From Nostoc indistinguendum CM1-VF10 (lineage in GTDB: Bacteria; Cyanobacteriota; Cyanobacteriia; Cyanobacteriales; Nostocaceae), in assembly GCA_019359215.1 (NCBI GenBank), contig JAHHHS010000008.1, positions 62,001 through 126,000 on the forward strand: DNA of 64,000 nt. The letters run 5' to 3'. The position numbers were made by a program, and so were the translations under genes. Positions 15,766 through 25,023 of this stretch are shown here, piece after piece. The first letter of the stretch is position 1. Each line of letters starts with the position of its first letter. Under the pieces are notes generated by a model, which was not told the DNA's origin, ran no database searches, and worked only from the letters and a program-made list of their open reading frames with translations.

Positions 15766-17772
15766 ATGAATTCGACTAACTTAAGTCAAGATTGGTATGA
15801 ATTAAACCAGCGCTACCTATCAGCAGCCTTAGCTTTAGTACGCGACGCCATAGAAAAATATATTATTAAAATACAAAATCAAACTGATAATAAACACTTA
15901 TCTCAACAGTCTCAACATTATGAAGATTTACAACAAGTGGCTCTGTCAATGCCTTCACCATCAGCATTAGAGCGAATATGTAAAATTTTTGCTTTGTCAG
16001 AGTTTGAGCGCGATGTACTACTGTTGTGTGCATGTATGGAGTTCAACGGCGATTTTGCTTCTTTATGTGCAGCAGCGCAATCCGACACACAGCGAGCTTT
16101 TCCAACATTTAGTTTAGCGTTAGCGGCATTGCCTAACGCTCATTGGGATGCAACAGCTCCAAATTCACCTTTACGTCGATGGCGGCTAATAGAAGTGGCA
16201 GAAGGTAGAGCATTGACTCTCTCTCCTCTACGAATCGATGAACGGATTTTGCACTATCTTGTTGGCAACCGCTATTTAGATGAAAGACTAGCGGGGATAG
16301 TAGAGTCATTACCAGAAACAGGAGAATTAGTACCATCGCACCAAAAACAAGCAGAAACAATTGCAGCAGTTTGGTCACAAATATCAACAACAACTGTGTT
16401 GCCTGTAGTTCAGTTGTGCGGTAGCGAACCAACCAGTAAAAAAGCAATTGCTACCAAGGTTTGTAAAATTCTCAATGCTAGTTTGTGTGTAATTCCTGCT
16501 CGAGTAATGGCATCTGTACCAAGCGAACTGGAAAATTTTATCCGATTGTGGGAGCGCGAAGCTGTATTGAGTGGAAGTGCGTTATTACTAGATTGCGACA
16601 GAATCGAAATGACAGATTCTGCCCGTGTTACTGCGATTGAGCGTTTAATCGAGCGAGTCAATGGCTTTTTGTTTGTAGCTAGTCGAGAAAGAATACCTTT
16701 TCTACAACGTCCAGTAGTAAGTTTTGACGTTCACAAACCCACTATCGAAGAACAAAGTATACTCTGGCAAAGTAACTTGGTGGAACTAGCGCCACAATTA
16801 AATGGGCAAGTCAAAATATTAGTAAGTCAGTTCAACCTCAATCCCTTGACAATTCGTGCAGCTTGTGCGGAGGCAGTCGGTAACTTTAATCAGGGACAAG
16901 AAAAAGATTTAGGTAAAATTTTGTGGAATGCTTGCCGAACCCAAGCCCGCCCTCGCATGGAAGAACTAGCACAGCGTATTATTCCCACAGCTGATTGGGA
17001 GGATTTGGTTATACAATCAACACAAAAGCAAGTTATACGTGAAATTGCTGCACAAGTACGACAAAAATATACCGTTTACCAAACTTGGGGATTTGCTGGT
17101 AAAAGCTCACGGGGACTGGGAATCAGCGCTTTATTTGCAGGTACTAGTGGTACAGGTAAGACTTTGGCAGCAGAAGTTTTAGCGCAGGAGTTGCAGCTTG
17201 ATTTATACCGTATAGATTTATCATCAGTAATCAGTAAATATATTGGTGAAACCGAAAAAAATCTACGCTCTTGTTTTGATGCAGCAGAAGAAGGTGGTGC
17301 TATTCTTTTATTCGACGAAGCTGACGCATTGTTTGGTAAGCGTTCTGATGTCAAAGACAGTCATGACCGCTATGCTAATGTGGAAGTGAGTTATTTATTA
17401 CAACGTATGGAGTCTTATCCAGGTTTGGCAATTTTAACAACCAACCTCAAAAGCTCATTAGATGTAGCTTTTATGCGGCGTCTGCGGTTTGTAGTTCAAT
17501 TTCCCTTCCCTGATACTACTCAACGCGCAGAAATTTGGCGCCGGATTTTCCCGTCGCATACCCCAACCGAAGGTTTAGAATTCACGAAATTATCTCAATT
17601 GAATGTAGCAGGTGGCAACATTCGCAATATAGCCTTAAACGCAGCATTTCTAGCAGCCAAAAGTAGCGAAACAGTACAAATGAAACACATCTTAAGTGCA
17701 GCGCGCGCAGAATATGCGAAATTAGAAAAATCCTTAACTGAAACAGAAATTAACGGTTGGATTCCTAAATAA
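15766..17772 (+). CDS. AAA+ ATPase with two ATPase modules (eCIS-associated type)
   Basis: A 668-residue ATPase. The C-terminal module is a complete AAA+ core: Walker A GTSGTGKT (459-466), Walker B LLFDEAD (514-520), sensor-1 LTTN (557-560), and RRLRF (571-575) as candidate arginine finger. The N-terminal module (about 190-390) has a degenerate P-loop (LCGSEPTSKKAIA), LLLDCDRIE and FVASRERIPF, so it is probably structural. This two-module layout is known from ATPases encoded with extracellular contractile injection systems (Afp15/PVC15-like). No sheath, tube, spike or baseplate gene is in the window. It is followed 85 bp later by a putative cargo gene. Confidence 0.8.
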   Translation: MNSTNLSQDWYELNQRYLSAALALVRDAIEKYIIKIQNQTDNKHLSQQSQHYEDLQQVALSMPSPSALERICKIFALSEFERDVLLLCACMEFNGDFASLCAAAQSDTQRAFPTFSLALAALPNAHWDATAPNSPLRRWRLIEVAEGRALTLSPLRIDERILHYLVGNRYLDERLAGIVESLPETGELVPSHQKQAETIAAVWSQISTTTVLPVVQLCGSEPTSKKAIATKVCKILNASLCVIPARVMASVPSELENFIRLWEREAVLSGSALLLDCDRIEMTDSARVTAIERLIERVNGFLFVASRERIPFLQRPVVSFDVHKPTIEEQSILWQSNLVELAPQLNGQVKILVSQFNLNPLTIRAACAEAVGNFNQGQEKDLGKILWNACRTQARPRMEELAQRIIPTADWEDLVIQSTQKQVIREIAAQVRQKYTVYQTWGFAGKSSRGLGISALFAGTSGTGKTLAAEVLAQELQLDLYRIDLSSVISKYIGETEKNLRSCFDAAEEGGAILLFDEADALFGKRSDVKDSHDRYANVEVSYLLQRMESYPGLAILTTNLKSSLDVAFMRRLRFVVQFPFPDTTQRAEIWRRIFPSHTPTEGLEFTKLSQLNVAGGNIRNIALNAAFLAAKSSETVQMKHILSAARAEYAKLEKSLTETEINGWIPK

Positions 17773-17857
17773 AAAACTAGACTAAAGTCTAAAGATTTTT
17801 AGTAATAGATTATGAAATAATAACAGAAATACCGCCATTATAATAGCGAGATTGGCG

Positions 17858-19051
17858 ATGAAAGAACGACAAAAAAACCATAACCAAGATGATTCATCTG
17901 CATTTGAACATGTTCAAATGCAGTCACGCACATCGAGCAACCAGTCTCAGAAACACTCCCAGGCATCTACCACCCAAACGCCTCATGAGCAATCATTTCA
18001 GCAGCATCAATTAGAAGCTCAAAAGCTGCAAGTAAAAGGAAAGCATGCCACCCTGACACCAGGGGAACAGCAACAACTGACTACTTTGCAGACGAAAATG
18101 AACGATGCTCTACAAACAAAAGAAGAAAATTCTTCACTTGGTCACAACTTAGCGAATATTTCCATCAATCGTCCTGGCACATTAAAAGAGAAGCAACCCA
18201 TAAACAAAAAAGAGGAGTTGGAACAAAATTCCGAAGACGACGTTTTACAAATGATACCAGATACCCAGGATAAAGCGTCAGCTAGCGCGAGTAAAGAATT
18301 ATCAGAACAGAAGCAAGGAGCAAATAGAAATAAATTTAAGCAAGATTATCCACTAGTACAAGAACTAGTAGATAAGATTGACCCCGCACAACCGCACGAG
18401 AAAATACTAGAACAGCTATTTAATAATTTTCAAAAAATTAATTTTATTTATACAGCGCAATACAAAAAACCTGAAACTTTACTAAAAGGGGCTAAAGAAG
18501 GAGACTGTAAGACTTTAACAGAGACTTTTCAAACTGTTGCAAAAGAGTATTTTGGTATTACAAATATAACGATTGGAGAAATTAAGGAACCTTTTGTGAG
18601 CGAAGCAGGAAAAACTCCGCATAAAGGTAAAGAACCCAATTGTGATTTTGACGGCAGCAAGAAAGGGTGGTTCTTCCAAAATCATTATTGGGCTGTGTGG
18701 AATAACAAGGTTTACGATGTATTATTCCTTAGCCATAAAGCGCCAGAAATTGACAAAGCCAAGCAAAAAGACCCTCTCAAATCAATGTTGATGCCTGAAG
18801 GAGAGTATTACGAAACAGAAAAAGGAAAGGTTGTGTATCCGGTTGGAGTCAGATATTCTACTGTTCAACTGAGCGTATTTCAGAAAGCGCAAAACTTCAT
18901 GAAAAACCTCAGCGGTAGTTTAGCAAGACAAGGAAGTGAAATAGCTCGTTCGATTAAATCATTTTTGACTCGAGGATCGAGAGACGATAGTGGTCTTGAT
19001 AGTTTATTAGGTGGGTTAAAAAAACAAGCTGCTCCAGGGGAAAATGAATAA
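17858..19051 (+). CDS. Putative eCIS cargo/effector: Q-rich leader plus Cys-His-Asp protease-like domain
   Basis: From ATG 17858 the protein has 397 residues. Residues 1-60 are disordered and rich in Gln, Ser and His. Residues about 55-108 (LEAQKLQVKGKHATLTPGEQ, then LQTKMNDAL and GHNLANISINRPG) resemble the leader of cyanobacterial eCIS-linked DUF4157-type proteins. The C-terminal half has GDCKTLTETF (Cys217), NHYWAVWNNKVYDV (His276, Asp287), the order and spacing of a papain/transglutaminase-like triad. The tail has a weak hydrophobic helix and Gly/Ser-rich end. Activity, export and toxicity are inferred. It follows the AAA+ gene on the same strand. Confidence 0.65.
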   Translation: MKERQKNHNQDDSSAFEHVQMQSRTSSNQSQKHSQASTTQTPHEQSFQQHQLEAQKLQVKGKHATLTPGEQQQLTTLQTKMNDALQTKEENSSLGHNLANISINRPGTLKEKQPINKKEELEQNSEDDVLQMIPDTQDKASASASKELSEQKQGANRNKFKQDYPLVQELVDKIDPAQPHEKILEQLFNNFQKINFIYTAQYKKPETLLKGAKEGDCKTLTETFQTVAKEYFGITNITIGEIKEPFVSEAGKTPHKGKEPNCDFDGSKKGWFFQNHYWAVWNNKVYDVLFLSHKAPEIDKAKQKDPLKSMLMPEGEYYETEKGKVVYPVGVRYSTVQLSVFQKAQNFMKNLSGSLARQGSEIARSIKSFLTRGSRDDSGLDSLLGGLKKQAAPGENE

Positions 19052-19058
19052 AAGTTTC

Positions 19059-19113
19059 GTAGTAAGGGCTAAAGCCCTTATTTAATTTATATAAGGGCTT
19101 CAGCCCTTACTAC
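19059..19113. repeat. 55-bp near-perfect palindrome (GTAGTAAGGGCT ... AGCCCTTACTAC)
   Basis: GTAGTAAGGGCTAAAGCCCT and AAGGGCTTCAGCCCTTACTA form nested inverted repeats around an AT-rich centre, 8 bp after the cargo gene stop. It could act as a terminator or be a small mobile palindrome. It separates the cargo gene from a truncated leader ORF. Confidence 0.75.
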
Positions 19114-19132
19114 AAACAAAGGGGGCATAAAG

Positions 19133-19267
19133 ATGAGTAACCGTATAACACCCCAACGCAAGAAAGCTGCAACCTCAAGTTTTGCAGCAACATCGGTGTC
19201 CTCATCAATAACTCCCACTATAGCTTCTCCTACACGCGGTTTTGGTATACAATCCCTAGCTATCTAA
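19133..19267 (+). CDS. 44-residue truncated eCIS cargo leader
   Basis: ATG 19133 is preceded by GGGGGCATAAAG. The peptide starts MSNRITPQRKKAATSS and contains SPTRGFGIQSLAI before TAA. A basic start, a Ser/Thr/Ala linker and an RGFG-IQ element resemble the first 45 residues of cyanobacterial DUF4157/eCIS-type proteins. The gene should continue for several hundred codons, so it appears truncated, probably by the element whose ORF begins in the same frame just after the stop. Assignment rests on recall of the family and the neighbouring cargo gene. Confidence 0.4.
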   Translation: MSNRITPQRKKAATSSFAATSVSSSITPTIASPTRGFGIQSLAI

Positions 19268-19564
19268 TTGGTATACAAAACAAGTAAGCTGAGGAAAGCA
19301 CCTACCAACGGTAAAAAATTAGTGACAGTAAAGTTGCCGAGCCTAAGCCCTCATAGAAAGTTCAGTAATGCCAAACGAATAATTTTAGAATGTTCGCTCA
19401 TCGAATGTGTGCATTGTGGGACAGAGTTATTACTACGTAGACCAAGGCATATGCGTAAAACTGTTCAAACAATGGATGGTGCAGTGTTTGTGGCAGGTAA
19501 GAGTAAAGAATGTACCAATCCCAATTGCATACATTTTGGTAAACATTACTACGCTACTGGCTAG
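19268..19564 (+). pseudogene. Zinc-ribbon protein fragment, possibly transposase N-terminus
   Basis: Ninety-eight codons in one frame with a Cys pair ECVHCG and a second ECTNPNC, a zinc-ribbon pattern. RRPRHMRKTVQTMDG between them resembles the N-terminal zinc-ribbon of some IS transposases. There is no ATG; the first codon after the stop of the preceding leader ORF is TTG, in the same frame. The ORF ends at TAG without a catalytic domain. It is best read as the 5' piece of a decayed insertion element. Confidence 0.4.
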
Positions 19565-20100
19565 CTATTGTACAGTCTGCCTTTACGTAGAAATACATTA
19601 GTATAAGAGCAAACGATAATAAGTCAGCATCTACAGGACGCGATCGCACAGGGCAAACGCATCTAAATATTGACGGGACTGAATCAGAATGGAATTTCAG
19701 TAGACCGAAAACTTTTGTAATCGCTCTGTAATGAATACCTATTTTAGTGATATTTTACTTCAAATATGTACTTTTAAATACTAGTACTCAATGGATCGCC
19801 TAGAGTCCAGTCATAAGTAAAACTAATAGTTTAACCAAGATTAAGCCCACATTCCGCACCCTTAACTGTCACAAGCGGTTATTACGGAAGTTAATTACTG
19901 AAAAAGGAGTAAAAAATTACATTTATCTCAAAAAAACAGATTTGTCCGCTGAAAAAATTACAGCAGTGCCTGTTGTGGATTTATCAAAAGTTGATTAGAA
20001 TTTTATTCAAGTTTAAACAAAGTTTACATTTATACACTGTTCAAGGACAGCTTCATTTAGCTGTCCCTAATGTCATATATATAACAGTATATTTGATTGA
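19565..20100. other. Gene-free region with decayed frames and a dispersed repeat
   Basis: A 27-bp segment at 19649-19675 recurs exactly, inverted, at 60852-60878. A plus-strand frame open from about 19800 to TAG at 19998-20000 would encode KRLLRKLITEKGVKNYIYLK and KITAVPVVDLSKVD but has no start codon or recognised family. CTAGTAC at 19781 resembles one end of the MITE-like family. Confidence 0.4.
19649..19675 (+). repeat. 27-bp dispersed repeat, copy A
   Basis: CAGGGCAAACGCATCTAAAT plus ATTGACG is identical to the complement of 60852-60878. In both copies the translation GQTHLNID is in an open frame, but the flanks differ, which suits a mobile-element end rather than a shared gene. Confidence 0.8.
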
Positions 20101-21288
20101 TTACCAGGCAATTTGTGATCGCTCTTGTACAACTCGCTGATATACTTCTTCAGTTTGCTTGGCTAATTTCGGCCAGCTAAAGCGTCGCTCTAAATCCTCA
20201 TAAGCGTTATCCACCAGCCATTGTCGATATCCTGGATTTTTCAAAACCTCCAAAATTCCCCAAGCCAAAGAATCGGGATTGTTCACCCAAGTAACAATAC
20301 CTGTTTTGGTATGTTGCACCACTTCAGGAAAACCACCAGTATCGGAAACCACTACAGGAACACGAGAAGCAAAGCTTTCTAAAGCCACAATTCCAAAGGG
20401 TTCGTAAAGGCTGGGAAAAACGGCACAGTCAGCGACAGTTTGGAATTTATCTAAATATTCATCGGAGAGAAAACCTGTAAAATAACAATGATGCCAAATT
20501 CCCAAATCCCAGGCTTGGCGCTTGAGATGATCAGTATTGCCACCACCAACGATCACAAATTTAACGTTACCTCCCATTTCTGCAAGGATCTTGGGAGCCG
20601 CATGAAGTAATATAGGTACACCTTTTTCATACGTCATGCGACCGAGGTAGTAAACGATTTTCTCATCGTCTGTGGCAAATTGGCGGCGAAAATCCAAGGC
20701 ATGAAAATCTATGTGATGCTGTTTTTTTTCGGCTCGGATACCGTTATAAATGACATCGATTTTGTCCCAAGGACTTTGTAGCGCTCGTTCTACTTCTTGG
20801 CGCATATAGTCGCTACAAACGATAATCCGCCAAGCGTTGAAAGCCAGCAAGCTTTCTTTGCCATTGATATAGGCTTGGATGTTTGTGTGAATACCGTTGT
20901 AGCGTCCGTATTCTGTAGCGTGAATTGTGACAATTAATGGTATTTTCAGATTATGTTTGAGAGCGATCGCAGCATCTCCTACTAACCAATCATGGGCATG
21001 AATTAAATCAAAAGGTCCTTCCTCTAAAATCAACTTACCACCGTGATGTCCCATACTCAGGTTGAGATTAACTATCCAGTGGAAGAAGTCATTACTATGT
21101 CCTACTGACACCCGATGCACTTTTACTCCCTCAACCACCTCATACATTGACGCCTGACCAAACTCTGCTGTAATCAGGTGGACTTCATGTCCTAACTTGA
21201 CCAATTCCGGGTACAACTCCGCTACATGCCGCGCAATTCCCCCAACAATTCTTGGCGGAAACTCCCAACTCAGTACCAGTATCTTCAT
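20101..21288 (-). CDS. Glycosyltransferase family 4 (glycogen-synthase-like fold)
   Basis: A 395-residue GT-B glycosyltransferase. It starts MKILVLSWEFPPRIVGGIAR, the N-terminal glycine loop of GT4/GT5 enzymes. It has DLIHAHDWL, the acceptor-side NAWRIIVCSDYMR, YLGRMTYEKGVPILLHA and the donor-binding EPFGIVALE motif (EX7E) near the C-terminus. The nucleotide-sugar and acceptor are not predictable; roles in polysaccharide, glycogen-like or glycolipid synthesis are all possible. It stands alone on the minus strand. Confidence 0.88.
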   Translation of the reverse strand: MKILVLSWEFPPRIVGGIARHVAELYPELVKLGHEVHLITAEFGQASMYEVVEGVKVHRVSVGHSNDFFHWIVNLNLSMGHHGGKLILEEGPFDLIHAHDWLVGDAAIALKHNLKIPLIVTIHATEYGRYNGIHTNIQAYINGKESLLAFNAWRIIVCSDYMRQEVERALQSPWDKIDVIYNGIRAEKKQHHIDFHALDFRRQFATDDEKIVYYLGRMTYEKGVPILLHAAPKILAEMGGNVKFVIVGGGNTDHLKRQAWDLGIWHHCYFTGFLSDEYLDKFQTVADCAVFPSLYEPFGIVALESFASRVPVVVSDTGGFPEVVQHTKTGIVTWVNNPDSLAWGILEVLKNPGYRQWLVDNAYEDLERRFSWPKLAKQTEEVYQRVVQERSQIAW

Positions 21289-21439
21289 CTGCTAGACTCC
21301 CCCACACTTTACAAATATCTAAAAAACTACATTTACCTAAAAATACAAGGGTGGTAAATGCAGTAAGTATGTTTCCTAAAATTTTGAGATTTTTTAACAG
21401 TTATTTTGTTAAAGCTTATCAAAGGTTATGAACTGCGGG

Positions 21440-21550
21440 CTAGTACTGCTGCACGGAAGTCAAAAATCAAAAGTCAAAAGTCAAAAAACTTCTATTCTGG
21501 GCTTTTTTACCATTTTTAATGGTCTGTTCATTTCCACCGTGCTGTACTAG
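21440..21550. repeat. MITE-like element, copy 2
   Basis: It begins CTAGTACTGCTGCACGGAAG and ends with the inverted form CCACCGTGCTGTACTAG. The interior contains three copies of AAGTCAAAA/AATCAAAA. Same family as the elements at 4639, 35443 and 44864. Confidence 0.6.
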
Positions 21551-21613
21551 CGATAGGAAGCAAAGTGTAATTCGTAATTAGGACAATTGAGCGTCCATTT
21601 TGCAACTTAAGCT

Positions 21614-21790
21614 TTAAGAAGGGGTAACAACACAAACAGCATGAACTTGATCGCGCCCTTGCTGTTTGGCTTTAATCAAATCTTGCGGCGAAACTTCGGA
21701 ATTTGGCACAATGCTGACAACGCCTAGACTGACAGTAACGCGATCGCACATACTAGATTGAGCATGGGGAATGCCCAAGGCTGAAACTTC
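21614..21790 (-). pseudogene. Remnant of a GGDEF (diguanylate cyclase) C-terminus
   Basis: The minus strand encodes SALGIPHAQSSMCDRVTVSL, then GVVSIVPNSEVSPQDLIKA and KQQGRDQVHAV, the final strands of a GGDEF domain. The usual ADxALYxA segment between DLIKA and KQQGR is deleted, and the frame closes upstream at TGA (21791-21793). The GGDEF signature itself is gone, so it cannot make c-di-GMP. Confidence 0.65.
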
Positions 21791-22254
21791 TCAACTTGAG
21801 GCTGCTGTTGACAAATTTTATCACTAAAATTAACGGAAGTTAAATCATAATAAAAGAACCCCACCCCCCTAACAGCTTGCGGGGTGGGGTTCCGGGTATC
21901 AAGGCTCTTCCATCACTCTGGTTAAAGAAAAATCTCAGGCAAATTTTAAACAAGAGACAGAAACTTGGTTTGGAGCTTTATCAAAAAAGCTTCATGTTCA
22001 AAACCTCGCCCGCAAGTGGCGCAAAAAAAATCTTGTATCTTAAGGTAGGTAAAAACCCCACCCCTAGTGTCGGGCTGAGTTTAATTGCATTAGCGTAGCG
22101 GGGCGTTCGCTTTTAGCGTCTCTAAGAGTTGCCCATTGCGAATTGCGAATTGGATTTATTTGCTAACACTATGGCCAAAAGAATCTCTTTGAGGTGAAAG
22201 TCTTGTGCAGCAAAGATTATTGTTTTTTTCTCTGGAGAAAGTGATGAAAAAGCG

Positions 22255-24066
22255 TTAGCTTTGATCCAAGCGCAGTACTGCCATAAAGGCTTCCTGGGGT
22301 ACATCCACTGTACCTACAGATTTCATCCGTTTTTTACCTTTTGCTTGCTTCTGTAATAGTTTCTTTTTGCGGCTGATGTCACCACCGTAGCACTTGGCTA
22401 GCACATCTTTCCGCAAAGCGGGGATATGTTCGCTGGCGATAACTTTACTGCCAATAGATGCCTGAATTGGCACTTTAAATTGATGGCGGGGAATTAGTTC
22501 TTTGAGTTTTTCTGCCATTGCCCGCCCAACGTTGTAAGCTTTATCTCGATGCACAATCATCGCCAAGGAATCCACAGGATCGCCGTTAATCATAATATCC
22601 AGCTTCACCAGAGGATTTTCACGGTAGCCGATGATGTGATATTCCATACTGGCATAACCGCGCGATCGCGACTTCATCTGATCAAAAAAGTCAGTCACAA
22701 CTTCCGCCAAGGGAAGTTCGTAAGTAAGTGTGGTTCGTCCTTGGGCGAGATATTTCATATCTTTGAAGATGCCACGGCGATTTTGTGACAACTCCATCAA
22801 ACTGCCGACATAAGTTTCCGGCGTAATCATCTCTACTTGGACGTAGGGTTCTTCAATTTTTTCGCGATCGTTGGGAGAAGGTAAGCGGCTAGGATTATCG
22901 ATGTACAGTTCCTCACCCTTGACGGTAATCACCTTATAAACCACCGAGGGGGCTGTAATGATTAAATCTAAGTTATATTCTCGCTCTAGACGTTCTTGGA
23001 CAATTTCCATGTGCAGCAAGCCCAAGAATCCGCAACGGAAGCCAAACCCCATCGCGCTGGAAGTTTCGGGTTCGTAATGTAGCGCTGCGTCGTTGAGTTC
23101 GAGCTTTTCCAAGGCTTCCCGCAAATCTTCAAATTGGTCAGCATCAATGGGGAACATCCCGCAAAAAACCATCGGATTCGCTTCTGCGTAGCCTGGTAAG
23201 GGTGCCTCTGCTTTCGCCTTACTTAGGGTAATTGTGTCTCCTACCCGTGCATCAGCTACAGCTTTAATTGCTGCTCCCAAATAGCCTACTTCCCCAGCGT
23301 GGAGTTCTTCAACTTGCTTTTGAGTCGGAGAAAGAACGCCTAACTCATCAATTTCAAATTCTTTACCAGATGCCATTAAATGGATGCGATCGCCTTTTTT
23401 CAATGTGCCATCCATCACCCGGAAATATACAATTACCCCCCGGTAACTGTCGTAATAGCTATCAAATATTAACGCTCGTAAGCGTTCATTTATGGTATTG
23501 GGCGGTGGCGGTATCCGCTCAACCACTGCTTCTAAAATCTCATCAATACCAATTCCTTCTTTAGCAGAAGCCAAAATCGCACCACTGCAATCTAGACCGA
23601 TAATTTCTTCAATCTCGCCAATTACCCGTTCTGGTTCTGCTCCAGGCAAATCGATTTTATTCAAAACCGGGATAATTTCCAAATTATTCTCTAAGGCTAA
23701 ATATACATTCGCCAAAGTTTGCGCCTCCACACCTTGGGACGCATCTACTACCAATAGCGCTCCTTCACAAGCAACAAGAGAGCGGGAGACTTCATAAGAG
23801 AAATCCACGTGTCCAGGAGTATCAATGAGGTTCAGCACATATTGCTGACCATCCTTAGCTGTGTAGTTCATCCGGGCAGCTTGCAGCTTAATTGTAATGC
23901 CGCGCTCCCGTTCCAAATCCATATTGTCGAGGAACTGTTCCTTCATCTGTCGGTCTTCAACAGTGCCAGTAGCTTGTAGCAAGCGATCGGCGAGGGTTGA
24001 TTTCCCGTGATCGATGTGAGCAATAATACAAAAATTGCGAATGCGAACTGCGGGAACGTCAGTCAT
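22255..24066 (-). CDS. lepA: Elongation factor 4 (back-translocating GTPase LepA)
   Basis: A 603-residue translational GTPase of normal LepA length. G1 AHIDHGKST, the G2-region [10 protein letters not shown]3 DTPGHVDF and G4 NKIDLPGA are all visible. The LepA-specific C-terminal domain ends [20 protein letters not shown]. It acts on stalled or hybrid-state ribosomes. Start ATG TCA-like context is ATGACTGACGTTCC. It is monocistronic here. Confidence 0.97.
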   Translation of the reverse strand: MTDVPAVRIRNFCIIAHIDHGKSTLADRLLQATGTVEDRQMKEQFLDNMDLERERGITIKLQAARMNYTAKDGQQYVLNLIDTPGHVDFSYEVSRSLVACEGALLVVDASQGVEAQTLANVYLALENNLEIIPVLNKIDLPGAEPERVIGEIEEIIGLDCSGAILASAKEGIGIDEILEAVVERIPPPPNTINERLRALIFDSYYDSYRGVIVYFRVMDGTLKKGDRIHLMASGKEFEIDELGVLSPTQKQVEELHAGEVGYLGAAIKAVADARVGDTITLSKAKAEAPLPGYAEANPMVFCGMFPIDADQFEDLREALEKLELNDAALHYEPETSSAMGFGFRCGFLGLLHMEIVQERLEREYNLDLIITAPSVVYKVITVKGEELYIDNPSRLPSPNDREKIEEPYVQVEMITPETYVGSLMELSQNRRGIFKDMKYLAQGRTTLTYELPLAEVVTDFFDQMKSRSRGYASMEYHIIGYRENPLVKLDIMINGDPVDSLAMIVHRDKAYNVGRAMAEKLKELIPRHQFKVPIQASIGSKVIASEHIPALRKDVLAKCYGGDISRKKKLLQKQAKGKKRMKSVGTVDVPQEAFMAVLRLDQS

Positions 24067-24614
24067 ATACTATCTTTGCCTTAGCAGCAACCAAAGTTAA
24101 AAGAGCAATTTACTTAATGTATTTTAATGCTTTCTTAGCCAAGACGCTGCTTGCTTTTAATGCTGAGTTAGGAGTTAAAAGTTATTTATTATTTATTCTC
24201 CCCCTGCCTCCCCTGCTCCCTCTGCTCCCCCTGCCTTTCTTGCCCCTCTTCACCCCATCTTGAACTTCGATCTAAACAGGTGGACTTTTAAGAATATTAT
24301 GAAAGTCTATTTGTCGCTGCTAGTATTCATCAGCTAGGAGCGTACAATAAATGTAAATAAGTACATGTAGGGATCATGGGCAATTACTACCCGTAATTAC
24401 CTGTAATCACTATTTTGTCGGCAAAATTTCTAAAGCCATTGTCTAGTTAGTTATATGAAAAATGCGATTTAAAACTTAAAGCTGTTACTTTGGTGCTATT
24501 TCGGGGAACTATGTAACTGTCCCCTTGAAGATTTTTCAGTGAATTAGCCCAAATTTATGAATATAACTACTTTACAAAGCTTTAGACAAAACCAATTCAC
24601 AGTATATCAAACCT
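24067..24614. other. Intergenic region between lepA and the RHH gene
   Basis: A C-rich short repeat tract at about 24195-24245 is complementary in style to the G-rich tract at 5514. The rest is AT-rich with no supported ORF. Promoters for lepA (minus) and the RHH gene (plus) should be at its ends. Confidence 0.5.
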
Positions 24615-24851
24615 ATGAATATGCAAGAGAAAACTACCAAAGCGGAAAACACACGAGCCGATAAGGTAGAAATTTCTGTCCGCCTGGACTCCGAGCTACT
24701 AGAGCAAATTCAGCATCTCACCAATGACCCAAGTAAAGTGATTGAGGTGGCGATTCGTCAGTGGTTGCGGGGTGAAATCCTCAGAGATGACGAACTGACG
24801 CGTACCCCTGTGCGTACCCCTGTTCCTCCTCGGGGTGAATGGAATGATTAA
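24615..24851 (+). CDS. Small ribbon-helix-helix-like protein
   Basis: A 78-residue protein. Residues 19-55 (VEISVRLDSELLEQIQHLTN, then SKVIEVAIRQWLRG) fit a ribbon-helix-helix fold: a short beta strand followed by two helices. The tail TRTPVRTPVPPRGEWND is proline-rich with a direct repeat of RTPV. No toxin gene adjoins it, so an antitoxin role is not indicated; it may be a small DNA-binding regulator. It lies 172 bp upstream of the histidine kinase on the same strand. Confidence 0.7.
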   Translation: MNMQEKTTKAENTRADKVEISVRLDSELLEQIQHLTNDPSKVIEVAIRQWLRGEILRDDELTRTPVRTPVPPRGEWND

Positions 24852-25023
24852 CACTATTAATCAGCTGTCAATGCAATTTAAAAAAGTAAAGTTTGTCAAT
24901 CTGGATTTCAAAACACCAATAAATACCCAATAAAAAACGAAAAAGCTGTAAAAATTTATGCGAAAATTTGAGCAGCTTTAGTAAAATTACGGTCGGATAC
25001 CCTTTGTCTATCCAACTCAATTA

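Larger units (their letters stand above)
21289..22254. other. Repeat- and remnant-rich intergenic region
   Basis: It contains a MITE-like element (21440-21550) and a GGDEF remnant (21614-21790). CCCCACCCCCC at about 21862 with GCGGGGTGGGG at about 21882 forms a G/C hairpin. A plus-strand frame from about 21875 to 22042 encodes FKQETETWFGALSKKLHVQN and ends NLVS, but it has no start and no recognised family. Nothing else coding is supported. Confidence 0.45.

Noticed and set aside
19059..19113. Palindromes considered as CRISPR repeats
   Set aside because: A single palindrome with no regularly spaced copies. No CRISPR array was seen anywhere in the window.
24615..24851. Antitoxin of a toxin-antitoxin pair
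   Set aside because: A ribbon-helix-helix-like protein without an adjacent toxin-like ORF.
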